This document shows positions 25,130-34,463 of a stretch of 64,000 nucleotides of DNA, in pieces. Each line of letters starts with the position of its first letter. Within the stretch, counting starts at the first letter, position 1. A model generated the notes under the pieces. It made no database searches and was not told the DNA's origin. It worked only from the letters and a program-made list of their open reading frames with translations. Source of the DNA: Bradyrhizobium betae (GTDB taxonomy: Bacteria > Pseudomonadota > Alphaproteobacteria > Rhizobiales > Xanthobacteraceae); the NCBI RefSeq assembly GCF_008932115.1, contig NZ_CP044543.1:6950501-7014500 (forward strand), given 5' to 3'. The translations under genes and the position numbers were made by a program.

Positions 25130-25803
25130 TCACCGGACCATCTGCAACCACGGCAGCACGATCACCAGCAGCCCGCCGAAATGGAGTAGCCCGAAGATCA
25201 GGCCAAAGCCCCAGAACTGGCCCTTCCCGATGTAGCCGCTGCCGAAATACATCGGTGCCGGTCCGGTCGCGTAAGGCGAGATCACGCCCATCAGGCCGAG
25301 CGAATACATGCAGAGCATCGCGAGCGTCGTGACCGGCAGGTCGGGGATCCCGGAGCCGACCGCCAGCACCACCGCCGAGAAGGGCGCCTGGGCTATTTCA
25401 CCTCGCTCTTGACGCTGGCCTCGGGCCTGAACGAGATCGGCTTCATCAAATGGTTCGCGACCGAATTCGCCAAGCCGCTCGCGGGGCTGTCGCCGTCGAC
25501 CGCGATGATCCTGCTGGTCGCGCTGTTCTTCTGGATCCACTATTTCTTCTCGAGCATCACCTCGCATGCCGCCGCCGTGCTGCCGCCGCCGACCGTGAGG
25601 CCGATCAAGCCGACCGCGCCGACCGGCATCGATTCCAGGATGAGCCCGGTGATGACGGCCGCGAACACTGCAAAATAGTGCCACTGATTGACGTTGAGGC
25701 CCGTCGGTACCGGCCACAGATAGATCGCCAGCCACACCACGAGCGGTGCAATCAGCTTCCAGCGAAACCCTTTCGCCTCAGGCACCTGCGAGCCAGCGGT
25801 CAT
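25130..25803 (-). pseudogene. DASS-family (2-oxoglutarate/malate-type) transporter remnant with an inverted internal segment
   Basis: Three pieces of one transporter are present. The N-terminus is on the minus strand from 25803 ('FRWKLIAPLVVWLAIYLWPV', to 'GLIGLTVGGG'). The C-terminus is on the minus strand at 25130-25380 ('VVLAVGSGIPDLPVTTLAML' to 'VIVLPWLQMVR'). The piece that should precede the C-terminus lies between them on the plus strand at about 25385-25582 ('IGFIKWFATEFAKPLAGLSP' to 'SSITSHAAAVLP'). Reversing it would rejoin '...HAAAVLP-VVLAVGSG...' in frame. About 200 residues of the middle are also missing. The protein cannot be made. Convergent, overlapping repeats of CCGCC at the joints may have helped the inversion. 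Confidence 0.85.
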
Positions 25804-25842
25804 TCGTCTTCCCCTCAAGTCCCTTGCATCTACCAGGCGTGT

Positions 25843-26649
25843 CTATCGCCCCCTGAACTTCGGCTTGCGCCGCGTCAGGAATGCATCGACGCCTTCTTTG
25901 TGGTCCTCGCTGAGGCTTGCGAGGGCAAACTGGTCGACATCCATGTGGCTGGTGAGATCGTCCAGCGCATGCGCGAGCCGGTTGACGGTGAGCTTCGTCA
26001 TGGCGACCGAGAGCGGCGGCTGCGCGGCGACCTTGCGCGCAAGCTCCATCGCGGCGTCGAACGCATGGCCAGGGTCGACCACCTGCTCGACCAGGCCCCA
26101 TTCGTAGGCCTCGTCCGCCGAGATGCGCTGATCGGCCAGGATCACCGCCTGTTTGGTGCGGGCTGGACCAATCAAATGCAGCATGCGCGGGATGCTCTGC
26201 CAGCTCATGTTCATGCCGAGCCCGACCTCGGGCACGCGCAAATGCGCGTCGCGGCCCATGACGCGGAAGTCGAGCGCCACGGCCAGAGCCACGCCGCCAC
26301 CGACGCAGAAGCCTTCGATCGCCGCGATCGTGATCTGCTCCATCTCCTGCCAGGCGTGAGTCAGGCGCGGCCCGAGCTTGAGGTGCCGCCTGAGCGTGCC
26401 GAGGTCCATGTCCTTGCGCGCGCGGCCTTCGGCGTCCTTGAGATCGAAGCCGGCACTGAACACGCTGGCGCTGCCCGTCAACACCACGACGGAGGTCGCG
26501 GAATCGTCTTCGAAGCTGCGCGCGGCCGAGGTGAGCTGGCGCAGTGCTTCCGGTGACAGCGCGTTGATGCCGTCGCCGCGGTCGAACCGCACGATCGCGA
26601 TCCGCCCGTCCGGCCCATGGCCCTTCTCGATCTTGACATAGTCCGTCAA
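25843..26649 (-). CDS. enoyl-CoA hydratase/isomerase family protein
   Basis: The 268-aa crotonase-fold protein shows '[20 protein letters not shown]', the first oxyanion-hole region, and '[20 protein letters not shown]', the second. '[20 protein letters not shown]' follows, where one expects the catalytic Glu region; only the first acidic position is obvious. It acts on a CoA thioester in the cytosol, exact substrate unknown. The start is TTG at 26649, supported by AGGGAG seven bases upstream and the lack of a good nearby ATG. It lies 40 bases from the broken transporter, which may have been its partner. Confidence 0.9.
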   Translation of the reverse strand: MTDYVKIEKGHGPDGRIAIVRFDRGDGINALSPEALRQLTSAARSFEDDSATSVVVLTGSASVFSAGFDLKDAEGRARKDMDLGTLRRHLKLGPRLTHAWQEMEQITIAAIEGFCVGGGVALAVALDFRVMGRDAHLRVPEVGLGMNMSWQSIPRMLHLIGPARTKQAVILADQRISADEAYEWGLVEQVVDPGHAFDAAMELARKVAAQPPLSVAMTKLTVNRLAHALDDLTSHMDVDQFALASLSEDHKEGVDAFLTRRKPKFRGR

Positions 26650-26680
26650 CGTATACTCCCTGGTCCAGTTGTTCTTGCTG

Positions 26681-27439
26681 CTAGAGATGACCGGTGCGGT
26701 GGTGTTCGGGCTTCGCCCCGGGGACCGGAAACCGGATCGTGGTGCCGAGCGTGATCCAGTTGGCGTTCTCGCCGGTGATGTTGCGGCCGTGGATCACGTC
26801 GACGGAGAATATCTCGTTCGGGCGGTAGCGCACGCCGGTCTGAAAGCGCGGCTGCACGACGCTCGCGATCTCGGAGGCGCCGGCCTGCCCGTACGCCTCG
26901 ATGGTCCATTGCAACGTGTCGGTGAACTTCCAGTCGAAGCCGACCCCATAGGTCAAATAGTGCCGGTCGACGGTGCGATCCCAGAGCCATCCCCCGTTGA
27001 CGTTGATGCGCATCGTCTCGGACAGGCGGAAGGTTGCGGGGATGACGGCAAAGGCGTTCAGCGCCTCGCCGGTCGCCGCGTCGAACGATCCACCGCCATA
27101 GGCCGACAATCCCCACCGGCCGATCCCGGTCGGGATGAAATTGGTCTTGGCTTTCGGAGCCAATGTCGTGCTCCAGTCGCCATCGCTGCGGGCCCGGATG
27201 GTCTGCAGGCTCAGTTCGATCGGCCTGAAGGGGTCGACGACGCAGGAGGGATTGGCGACTGCGGAGACATCCGTGTTGGACGCAGCCGACATCCAGCTCT
27301 CGACCTTGCAGGAGCCGACCTCGGAGATATCGGCGGCATCCACCGCATAGGCCCCATTCGCGGCGCGCGCATCCTGCGCCGCGAACGCGAGGAGTGTCGC
27401 GATTGCGGCGGTCACTCCGGTGTCTGCAGCCCATCCCAT
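26681..27439 (-). CDS. predicted outer-membrane beta-barrel protein
   Basis: The 252-aa protein has a signal peptide ending ARA-AN and a mature part of alternating polar and aromatic residues: '[18 protein letters not shown]', '[20 protein letters not shown]', '[16 protein letters not shown]'. It ends with a strand near '[15 protein letters not shown]'. Two cysteines (SCKVE, PSCVV) may form a disulfide. I do not recognise a specific transport family. It is divergent from the nitrile hydratase genes across 63 bases, and 31 bases upstream of the enoyl-CoA hydratase gene, with which it may be co-transcribed. Confidence 0.75.
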   Translation of the reverse strand: MGWAADTGVTAAIATLLAFAAQDARAANGAYAVDAADISEVGSCKVESWMSAASNTDVSAVANPSCVVDPFRPIELSLQTIRARSDGDWSTTLAPKAKTNFIPTGIGRWGLSAYGGGSFDAATGEALNAFAVIPATFRLSETMRINVNGGWLWDRTVDRHYLTYGVGFDWKFTDTLQWTIEAYGQAGASEIASVVQPRFQTGVRYRPNEIFSVDVIHGRNITGENANWITLGTTIRFPVPGAKPEHHRTGHL

Positions 27440-27502
27440 GGCGTGATGTTAGCAGAGTCTTCGCCTCGACAACGCCCGGATTCTGGGACTATCTTCATAC
27501 CC

Positions 27503-28129
27503 ATGAGCGAGCATCATCATCACCACGATCACGACCATTCCGAACTGTCGGAGACCGAGCTGCGCGTGCGCGCGCTCGAGACGATTCTGACCGAAAAAGG
27601 CTATGTCGAGCCGGCTGCGCTCGACGCCATCATCCAGGCCTACGAGACCAAGATCGGCCCGCATAACGGCGCGCGCGTCGTCGCCAAGGCCTGGACCGAT
27701 CCGGCCTTCAGAGCCGCGCTGCTGGAGGACGGCAGCAAGGCCATCGGCACGCTCGGCCATGTCAGCCGCGTCGGCGACCATCTCGTCGTGGTCGCGAACA
27801 CCCCTGAGCGCCACAACATGGTCGTGTGCACGCTGTGCTCCTGCTACCCTTGGGAAATGCTGGGACTGCCGCCGGTCTGGTACAAGGCCTCGCCCTACCG
27901 CTCGCGCGCGGTCAAGGACCCGCGCGGCGTGCTCGCCGATTTCGACGTCAGCTTACCGAAGGACATGGAAATCCGGGTCTGGGACTCGACCGCCGAGACG
28001 CGCTTCCTGGTGCTGCCGATGCGGCCCGAGGGCACCGAAGGCTGGAGCGAGGAGCAGCTCGCAGAGCTCGTCACGCGCGATTCCATGATCGGCACCGGCT
28101 TCCCCAAAACGCCCGGAGCGCCCTCATGA
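27503..28129 (+). CDS. nthA: nitrile hydratase alpha subunit, cobalt type
   Basis: The 208-aa subunit carries the metal-binding claw '[11 protein letters not shown]' at residues 108-116. Cys109, Cys112 and Cys114 bind the metal, and Thr at the second position (CTLCSC) marks the cobalt type. It hydrates nitriles to amides as a heteromer with the beta subunit. The N-terminus is unusually histidine-rich (HHHHHDHDH, residues 4-12), a possible metal-holding tail. Its TGA overlaps the beta start as ATGA. The promoter must lie in the 63-base gap shared with the divergent outer-membrane gene. No amidase gene follows. Confidence 0.97.
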   Translation: MSEHHHHHDHDHSELSETELRVRALETILTEKGYVEPAALDAIIQAYETKIGPHNGARVVAKAWTDPAFRAALLEDGSKAIGTLGHVSRVGDHLVVVANTPERHNMVVCTLCSCYPWEMLGLPPVWYKASPYRSRAVKDPRGVLADFDVSLPKDMEIRVWDSTAETRFLVLPMRPEGTEGWSEEQLAELVTRDSMIGTGFPKTPGAPS

Positions 28130-28788
28130 ACGGCGTGCACGACATGGGCGGCATGGACGGGTTCGGCAAGGTCGAGCCCGAGCCGAACGAGCCGGTGTTT
28201 CACGCCGATTGGGAATCGCGTGTCCTCGCCATGGTGCGCGCGATGGGCGCGGCCGGCGCCTTCAACATCGACACCTCGCGCTTCTATCGCGAGACGCTGC
28301 CACCGGACGTCTATCTGTCGAGCTCCTACTACAAGAAGTGGTTTCTCGGCCTCGAAGAGATGTTGATCGAAAAGGGCTACCTCACCCGTGAGGAAGTCGC
28401 CGCCGGCCACGCCATGCAGCCCGGAAAGGCGCTCAAGCACGGCAAGTTCGATCTCAGCCAGGTCGAGCGCATCATGGTCCGCGGCAAGTTCGGCCGCACG
28501 GCGCCCGCACCCGCCAAATTCAACATCGGCGACCGCGTGCGCGCCAAGAACATCCACCCGGCCACCCATACACGGCTGCCGCGCTATGTGCGCGGCCATG
28601 TCGGTGTCGTCGAGTTGAACCACGGCTGCCACGTATTTCCGGATTCGGCGGCGATGGAGCTCGGCGAAAATCCGCAATGGCTCTACACGGTCGTGTTCGA
28701 AGGCCGCGATCTCTGGGGTGAGGACGGCGATCCGACCCTCAAGGTCTCGATCGACGCGTTCGAGCCCTATCTGGACCCGGCGTCATGA
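28126..28788 (+). CDS. nthB: nitrile hydratase beta subunit
   Basis: The 220-aa protein starts [16 protein letters not shown], the family's hallmark N-terminus. It contains '[20 protein letters not shown]' and ends in an SH3-like barrel with '[20 protein letters not shown]' and '[11 protein letters not shown]'. It shapes the active site around the alpha-subunit metal. It overlaps both neighbours by ATGA, so the three genes are translated together. Confidence 0.97.
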   Translation: MNGVHDMGGMDGFGKVEPEPNEPVFHADWESRVLAMVRAMGAAGAFNIDTSRFYRETLPPDVYLSSSYYKKWFLGLEEMLIEKGYLTREEVAAGHAMQPGKALKHGKFDLSQVERIMVRGKFGRTAPAPAKFNIGDRVRAKNIHPATHTRLPRYVRGHVGVVELNHGCHVFPDSAAMELGENPQWLYTVVFEGRDLWGEDGDPTLKVSIDAFEPYLDPAS

Positions 28789-29162
28789 GCAGCACGCTTG
28801 CGGCCGCCGCCACGGCGGCCATCCCGAGCATCCCGCGCGACGACGACGGCCCGGTGTTCCGTGCGCCCTGGGAGGCACATGCCTTCGCCATGGCGTTGAG
28901 CCTGCACGATCGCGGCGTGTTCACCTGGCCCGAATGGGCCGCGGCGCTCGCCGACGAGATCAAGCGCGCGCAGGCCGCCGGCGATCCTGACACCGGCGAG
29001 ACCTACTACCTGCACTGGCTCGCCACGCTGGAAGGACTGGTCGCGCGCAAGGGCGTCGCCTCGATGGACACGCTGCACCGTTATCGTGACGCCTGGGACC
29101 ACGCGGCGGATCGCACGCCGCACGGCAAGCCGATCGAGCTGCGGGAAGAGGATTTCGGGTAG
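28785..29162 (+). CDS. nitrile hydratase accessory protein (activator / cobalt insertion, P14K-like)
   Basis: The 125-aa protein resembles the beta-subunit N-terminal region: 'DDDGPVFRAPWEAHAFAMAL' and 'GVFTWPEWAAALADEIKRAQ', then 'TYYLHWLATLEGLVARKGV'. Small beta-like proteins of this kind carry the cobalt-loaded alpha subunit to the enzyme by self-subunit swapping. It is the last gene of the coupled three-gene operon. The order alpha-beta-activator is the usual one for cobalt enzymes. Confidence 0.92.
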   Translation: MSSTLAAAATAAIPSIPRDDDGPVFRAPWEAHAFAMALSLHDRGVFTWPEWAAALADEIKRAQAAGDPDTGETYYLHWLATLEGLVARKGVASMDTLHRYRDAWDHAADRTPHGKPIELREEDFG

Positions 29163-29183
29163 CTCGCGCCAGACATGACGCAG

Positions 29184-29282
29184 TCATTCCCCGCGAAAGC
29201 GGGGATTCCAGTACGCCGCGGCTTCTCCGCATCCCACGTCAGTCTCTGGAATACTGGATCACCCGCTTTCGCGGGTGATGAC
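29184..29282. repeat. paired palindromes, REP-like, between the nitrile hydratase operon and queC
   Basis: CCCCGCGAAAGCGGGG at 29189-29204 is followed by CCAGTA. About 40 bases later TACTGG precedes CACCCGCTTTCGCGGGTG at 29260-29277. The two halves mirror each other, giving small hairpins inside a larger one. They separate convergent genes and could end both transcripts. Confidence 0.7.
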
Positions 29283-29297
29283 AGCGAATACGTGGCG

Positions 29298-30011
29298 TCA
29301 GCGCCCCGCCGCATACTCCCGCCACCCTTTCGCCCGTAGGCTGCAAGCCGGGCACGCGCCGCAGCCGTAGCCCCAATCGTGCTGCGCGCCGCGTTCGCCG
29401 AGATAGCAGGTGTGGGACTGCTCGCGAATGAGGTCGACCAGCCCATCGCCGCCGAGGTCGTGCGCGAGTTGCCAGGTCGCGGCCTTGTCGATCCACATCA
29501 GCGGCGTATGCAGCTCGAATTTGCGGGCCATGCCGAGCGACAGCGCGGTCTGCATGGCCTGGATGGTGTCATTGCGGCAATCGGGATAGCCGGAATAATC
29601 AGTCTCGCACATGCCGCCGACGATGTGGGTGATGCCGCGCCGGTAGGCCAGCGCCGCGGCGAAGGTCAGGAACACCAGATTGCGGCCCGGCACGAAGGTG
29701 TTGGGCAGGCCGTCAGCGCCCATCGCGATCGCGACATCGCGCGTCAGGGCCGTCTCGGACACCGCCGCCAGCGTCGGGATCGCCAGCGTGTGGCTCTCGC
29801 CGAGCCTTGCCGCCCAATCCGCGCGCAGGCCCTTGATGCCGTCGAACAACCGCTCGCGGCAGTCAAGCTCGACGGCGTGGCGCTGCCCGTAGTCGAAGCC
29901 CAGCGTCTCGACGCGCGCGAAACGGCTGAGCGCCCAAGCGAGGCAGGTCGTCGAATCCTGGCCGCCCGAAAACAGCACCAGTGCGGTTTGTGATGAAAAT
30001 GCGTCGCTCAT
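29298..30011 (-). CDS. queC: 7-cyano-7-deazaguanine synthase
   Basis: The 237-aa enzyme has the PP-loop '[18 protein letters not shown]' near the start. The conserved '[14 protein letters not shown]' and '[19 protein letters not shown]' follow. A zinc site of four cysteines lies in 'HTCYLGERG' and '[12 protein letters not shown]' near the C-terminus. It makes preQ0 from 7-carboxy-7-deazaguanine for queuosine in tRNA, or for deazapurines in DNA. The start at 30011 matches the family; the frame remains open to 30251 through the gap shared with divergent mazG. No other queuosine gene is in the window. Confidence 0.96.
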   Translation of the reverse strand: MSDAFSSQTALVLFSGGQDSTTCLAWALSRFARVETLGFDYGQRHAVELDCRERLFDGIKGLRADWAARLGESHTLAIPTLAAVSETALTRDVAIAMGADGLPNTFVPGRNLVFLTFAAALAYRRGITHIVGGMCETDYSGYPDCRNDTIQAMQTALSLGMARKFELHTPLMWIDKAATWQLAHDLGGDGLVDLIREQSHTCYLGERGAQHDWGYGCGACPACSLRAKGWREYAAGR

Positions 30012-30135
30012 GCCCCGCGCTTTAGCACTGTGGAACGTCTCAGCCAATCGGTGGAAATCAGCCCGTTCCGCGCACTCGCGCTGGGAACGGCGGCCCGCTT
30101 TTGGCATAAGGTTCGGGCTCAGGAGACTGCCCGCA

Positions 30136-30990
30136 ATGACCCCTTCCCGCGACATTTCCCGCCTGATCGAGATCATGGCGGCGCTGCGCACGCCGGTGAC
30201 CGGCTGCCCCTGGGACCTCGAACAGGATTTTGCGACGATCGCGCCGTACACGATCGAGGAAGCCTATGAGGTGGTGGACGCCATCGACCGCGGCGATCTC
30301 GACGATCTCAGGGAGGAGCTTGGTGACCTCCTGCTGCAGGTGGTGTTCCACGCCCAGATGGCGTCCGAGCAGAACGCCTTTGCGTTCGGTGACGTCGTCG
30401 AGGCCATCACGCGAAAAATGATCCGGCGCCATCCCCATGTCTTTGCCGACAAGGAGGGCAACCTCGCCTCCTCCCACGTCAAGGAAGTCTGGGACCGCAT
30501 CAAGGCCGAGGAGAAAGCCGAGCGCGCCGCACGCCGGCCGCCGGAGGAAGCGCCCGCGCACAAATCGCTGCTGTCAGGTATCAAGGCCGGCCAGCCAGCG
30601 CTGACGCGCGCCATGGAGCTGCAGCGCAAGGCCTCCACCGTCGGCTTCGACTGGAACGATCCGCGTGCGGTTCTGCAAAAGATCCGCGAGGAGACTGACG
30701 AGATCGAAGCCGCCCTCGATCGCAATGACAAGCAGGAGATCGCGGAAGAAACCGGCGACCTGATGTTCGCCCTCGTCAACCTCGCCCGCCATGTCGACGC
30801 CGACCCGGAAGCCGCACTCCGCGCGACCAACGCGAAGTTTGAGCGGCGGTTTGCGTTCATCGAACGGGCACTGGAAGCCCAGGGGCGAACGCTGGAGCAG
30901 GCATCGCTGGCGGAGATGGACGCGCTCTGGAATGCGGCGAAGGGCGAGGAGAAGCCTGCGTCAGAGGAACACAAGGAAGCTCGCCGCTAA
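30136..30990 (+). CDS. mazG: nucleoside triphosphate pyrophosphohydrolase
   Basis: The 284-aa protein has two MazG repeats. The first is '[20 protein letters not shown]' with the acidic '[17 protein letters not shown]'. The second is '[14 protein letters not shown]' with '[20 protein letters not shown]'. The E-E-x-x-D pattern of metal ligands is intact in both. It cleans up non-standard or excess nucleoside triphosphates. ATG 30136 aligns with the family start. The position near hflX and hfq is the usual one in Bradyrhizobium-type genomes. Confidence 0.94.
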   Translation: MTPSRDISRLIEIMAALRTPVTGCPWDLEQDFATIAPYTIEEAYEVVDAIDRGDLDDLREELGDLLLQVVFHAQMASEQNAFAFGDVVEAITRKMIRRHPHVFADKEGNLASSHVKEVWDRIKAEEKAERAARRPPEEAPAHKSLLSGIKAGQPALTRAMELQRKASTVGFDWNDPRAVLQKIREETDEIEAALDRNDKQEIAEETGDLMFALVNLARHVDADPEAALRATNAKFERRFAFIERALEAQGRTLEQASLAEMDALWNAAKGEEKPASEEHKEARR

Positions 30991-30997
30991 CTCGGTC

Positions 30998-31125
30998 GTC
31001 GTCCCCGAGAAGGCGGGGACCCATACCGCGTGATTTCTCTGTAGTACGACGCGGCTGATACCACGCACCAAATCACGTCCTGTGGTTATGGATCCCGGAT
31101 CTCCGCTGCGCTTGTCCGGGACGAC
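30998..31125. repeat. intergenic mosaic repeat between mazG and hflX
   Basis: GTCGTCCCC near 30998 is mirrored by GGGACGAC at 31118-31125. Inside lie GTCCCCGAGAAGGCGGGGAC and a pair CGTGATTT / AAATCACG. This is a BIME-like set of nested hairpins between convergent genes. Copies of similar wording are common between Bradyrhizobium genes as I recall; no count was made. Confidence 0.6.
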
Positions 31126-31177
31126 AGTGTTGCTTGAGGCTGCAGTCGGTTCAGCCAACTCGCCTGGACGTCACCGT

Positions 31178-32575
31178 CTACGCCGACAGACGCGGCACCG
31201 CGTCGAACCGGTTCACCACGATATCCCGCTTGGTCTCGTCCACCCGCACGGTCATGTCGAAGCGGCCGTCGTGCAGTTCCTTGGCCAGCACCTCGGCATT
31301 ACGATGCAGCCAGGAGATGCCGGCACCGTCGGCGGCATCGATGGAGAGATCGAGCGTGGTACGCTTGGCCGCCAGGCGCTCCTCGATCGCGGCTAGCAGT
31401 GCATCGACGCCCTCGCCTGACACGGCCGAGACTAGCATCGCCGGATGATCCTCCGGCCTGCGCGCGGCGATGTTCAAGAGCTCTTCACGCTGTTCGGTGT
31501 CGTAGCGGTCGATCTTGTTCCAGACCTCAATGATACGGCCGCTGTCATCGGGGTTGATGCCGAGCTGGCGCAGTACCGCGTCGACGTCGCTCTGCTGCGC
31601 CTCGGCGTCCTCGTGCGAGATGTCGCGAACATGCAGGATGACGTCGGCCTCCAGCACTTCCTCCAGCGTGGCGCGGAAGGCGGCGACGAGCTGCGTCGGC
31701 AGGTTGGAGATGAAACCGACGGTGTCGGACAGCATCGCCTTGCCGCCATGCGGCAGGCTGAGCGCGCGCAGGGTGGGATCGAGCGTGGCGAACAGCATGT
31801 CGGCGGCCTGCACATCGGCGCGCGTCAGCCGGTTGAACAGCGTCGACTTGCCGGCATTGGTGTAGCCGACCAGCGCCACCACGCGATACGGCACGCGCTG
31901 GCGGCCGGCGCGATGCAGCCGCCGCGTCGCCTGCACCTTCTTCAGCTCGCTCTCGAGCTTGGAGATGCGCTCCTGAATCAGACGGCGGTCCGCTTCGATC
32001 TGCGTCTCGCCGGGACCGCCCATGAATCCGAAACCGCCGCGCTGGCGTTCGAGATGGGTCCACGAGCGCACCAGGCGCGAGCGCTGATAGTTGAGATGCG
32101 CGAGCTCGACCTGGAGCGAGCCTTCCTTGGTCTTGGCGCGGCGGCCGAAGATTTCGAGGATGAGGCCGGTGCGGTCGAGCACCTTGGCCTGCAGCTCCTT
32201 TTCGAGATTGCGCTGCTGGATCGGCGCCAGCGCGCAATCCATCACCACGAGTTCGACGTCGAGACTCTTGGCCAGTGCGGCGATCTCCTCGACCTTGCCC
32301 TTGCCGATGTAGGTCGCGGGCCGGATCTGGTTGACCGGTGCGATGATGGCGTCGGCAACGACGAGATCGATCGCACGCGCGAGGCCCGCGGCCTCGTCGA
32401 GCCGGGCCTCCGCGTTTCGCACTATCTGGCTAGACGAGGCGTGACTCTCCGATTGCGCGTCGGCACTTCCCGAACGCAGCCGCAAGTAGGGGCCGATGAC
32501 AAGCACCCGCCCCGTCTGCTTTTCCCCTGCCGGCCGCGGACGGTCGGCATCCCCGTCGAAATTCCGGGGTTCCAA
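31178..32575 (-). CDS. hflX: ribosome-associated GTPase HflX
   Basis: The 465-aa protein has an N-terminal HflX domain ('ATYIGKGKVEEIAALAK', 'GLILEIFGRRAKTKEG'), a coiled helix region with 'GGPGETQIEADRRLIQ', and a G domain. The G domain shows G1 'VGYTNAGKST', G3 'DTVGFI' and G4 'WNKID'. HflX splits stalled or stressed ribosomes. The start is TTG at 32575, only 11 bases after the hfq stop, so the pair forms the known hfq-hflX operon. An N-terminal extension of about 20 residues before 'GRVLVIGPYL' looks poorly conserved. Confidence 0.95.
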   Translation of the reverse strand: MEPRNFDGDADRPRPAGEKQTGRVLVIGPYLRLRSGSADAQSESHASSSQIVRNAEARLDEAAGLARAIDLVVADAIIAPVNQIRPATYIGKGKVEEIAALAKSLDVELVVMDCALAPIQQRNLEKELQAKVLDRTGLILEIFGRRAKTKEGSLQVELAHLNYQRSRLVRSWTHLERQRGGFGFMGGPGETQIEADRRLIQERISKLESELKKVQATRRLHRAGRQRVPYRVVALVGYTNAGKSTLFNRLTRADVQAADMLFATLDPTLRALSLPHGGKAMLSDTVGFISNLPTQLVAAFRATLEEVLEADVILHVRDISHEDAEAQQSDVDAVLRQLGINPDDSGRIIEVWNKIDRYDTEQREELLNIAARRPEDHPAMLVSAVSGEGVDALLAAIEERLAAKRTTLDLSIDAADGAGISWLHRNAEVLAKELHDGRFDMTVRVDETKRDIVVNRFDAVPRLSA

Positions 32576-32586
32576 TCAGGTCACTC

Positions 32587-32835
32587 TCAAGCCGGCTGAT
32601 CCTCGCCGCCTTCGAACAGCTGGATCGGAGCGCCCGGCATGATGGTCGAGATCGCATGCTTGTAGACGAGCTGCGAGTGACCGTCGCGCCGAAGCAGCAA
32701 ACAGAAATTGTCGAACCAGGTCACGATGCCCTGGAGCTTCACTCCGTTGACCAGAAAGATCGTCAGTGGCGTCTTGGTTTTGCGAACGTGATTAAGGAAG
32801 GTGTCCTGTAGGTTTTGTGCGCGGTCTGCCGCCAT
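32587..32835 (-). CDS. hfq: RNA chaperone Hfq
   Basis: The 82-aa protein carries Sm1 '[20 protein letters not shown]' and Sm2 '[12 protein letters not shown]' motifs, with the N-terminal '[14 protein letters not shown]'. It forms a hexamer that pairs small RNAs with mRNAs and in diazotrophs affects nitrogen-fixation regulation. It is followed by hflX. About 240 bases separate it from ntrX upstream; this gap should hold its promoter and includes the short hairpin GCCGC-TTCAC-GCGGC at 32986-33000. Confidence 0.98.
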   Translation of the reverse strand: MAADRAQNLQDTFLNHVRKTKTPLTIFLVNGVKLQGIVTWFDNFCLLLRRDGHSQLVYKHAISTIMPGAPIQLFEGGEDQPA

Positions 32836-33075
32836 TGTTTTTTTCTCGCTTTGAGTTTCTTTTTATTGCGCCGGTTGCGACCCTCTTTTGAGAATTCTGG
32901 AGTCTCTTCCGGTTACCGCTCCTCATGAGATCCCCCTCGGAAGGAACAGCGGCACGATTAGAGGACAGGTCGGGTTATTAGGCAAGCCGCTTCACGCGGC
33001 AGGCCGGGCCCTATTGCCCCGAAAAACTACGGAAATCGATGATTTACCTCGCCCAATGTGAAGGTGCGGACGGCG

Positions 33076-34446
33076 TCAGCCGACGCCGAGCGCCTTCAGT
33101 TTCCGGTGCAGCGCCGAGCGCTCCATGCCGACGAACTCGGCGGTGCGTGAAATATTCCCCGAAAAGCGGCTGATCTGCGCGATCAGATAGTCGCGCTCGA
33201 ACACTTCCCGCGCCTCGCGCAATGGCAGTCCCATGATGTGCTCGCCATTGTTGCTGGTCGGCATCGCCGGCACCATGGAGCCGACGTCCTGCGGCAACAT
33301 GTCGGCGGTGATGATCACCTCCGGTCCGCCCGCGGCCAGAATCATGACTCTCTCAACGTTGTTGCGGAGCTGGCGCACATTGCCGGGCCAGACATGCGAT
33401 TGCAGCACCGCCATCGCGTCCTGCCCGATCTGCCGCTTGGGCAAGCCGCTGCCGGCCGAGATCTGCTCCATGAAGTAGTCGATCAATTCGGGAATGTCTT
33501 CGCGCCGCTCGGAGAGCGCAGGCACGCGGATCGGCACCACCGAGAGGCGATGATAGAGATCCTCGCGGAAATGGCCGGCCGCGATCTCCTCCTCGAGATT
33601 GCGCGCGGTGGAGGAGATGATGCGGACGTCGACCTGCACCTTGCCGGTGCCGCCGACGCGCTGGAACGACTGCTCGACCAGCACGCGCAAAATCTTGTTC
33701 TGAGTCTCGCGTGGCATGTCCGCGATCTCGTCGATGAACAGCGTGCCGCCATGGGCCTCCTCGAGCGCGCCGGGCTTGCGCGCCTGCTCGCCGTTGGATT
33801 GCTCGACGCCGAACATCTCGTGCTCCATCCGCTCCGGCGTGATCGCTGCCGCATTGATCACGACGAATGGACCGTCTGCGCGGCCCGAGGCCATATGCAG
33901 CGTGCGTGCAGTGAGCTCCTTGCCGGCGCCGGCCGGACCGACGATCAGGATGCGGCTGTTGGCCTTGGCGGCGCGGTCGATGGTCTGGCGCAGCTGGTTC
34001 ATGCTCGGTGAACGGCCGACCAATGAGCTTGCGCTCGGCGCGAGCTGCTTCAGCTCCTTGACCTCGCGCTTGAGCCGCGAGTTCTCCAGCGCGCGGTTGG
34101 CGACCAGGATCAGCCGGTCGGCCTTGAATGGCTTCTCGATGAAGTCATAGGCGCCGCGCTTGATCGCGGCGACAGCGGTTTCGATGTTGCCGTGACCGGA
34201 GATCATCACGACCGGCAGATCGGCGTTGTCCTTCTTGACCTGCTCGAGCAGCTGCAAGCCGTCGAGCTTGGAGCCCTGCAGCCAGATGTCGAGGAACACC
34301 AGATGCGGCCTGCGATTGGCGATCTCGGCGAGCGCCGTATCGCTGTCGCGCGCGGTCCGGGTCACGAACCCCTCGTCTTCGAGAATGCCCGCGACGAGAT
34401 CCCGAATATCGGCCTCGTCATCGACAATCAGAATTTCACTAGCCAT
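33076..34446 (-). CDS. ntrX: response regulator NtrX
   Basis: The 456-aa protein has a receiver domain (acidic 'IVDDEADIRD', phospho-Asp in 'LVFLDIWLQGSKLDGLQLL'), an AAA+ domain and a C-terminal Fis-type helix-turn-helix ('TAEFVGMERSALHRKLKALG'). The Walker A is 'VGPAGAGKELTARTLH'. The loop where sigma-54 activators carry GAFTGA reads 'GVEQSNGEQARKPGALEEA', so that motif is absent. This fits the alphaproteobacterial NtrX, thought to work without sigma-54 contact. It controls nitrogen metabolism and the envelope. It lies 17 bases after ntrY. Confidence 0.96.
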   Translation of the reverse strand: MASEILIVDDEADIRDLVAGILEDEGFVTRTARDSDTALAEIANRRPHLVFLDIWLQGSKLDGLQLLEQVKKDNADLPVVMISGHGNIETAVAAIKRGAYDFIEKPFKADRLILVANRALENSRLKREVKELKQLAPSASSLVGRSPSMNQLRQTIDRAAKANSRILIVGPAGAGKELTARTLHMASGRADGPFVVINAAAITPERMEHEMFGVEQSNGEQARKPGALEEAHGGTLFIDEIADMPRETQNKILRVLVEQSFQRVGGTGKVQVDVRIISSTARNLEEEIAAGHFREDLYHRLSVVPIRVPALSERREDIPELIDYFMEQISAGSGLPKRQIGQDAMAVLQSHVWPGNVRQLRNNVERVMILAAGGPEVIITADMLPQDVGSMVPAMPTSNNGEHIMGLPLREAREVFERDYLIAQISRFSGNISRTAEFVGMERSALHRKLKALGVG

Positions 34447-34463
34447 GGGTCGCGCCTGTCTGG

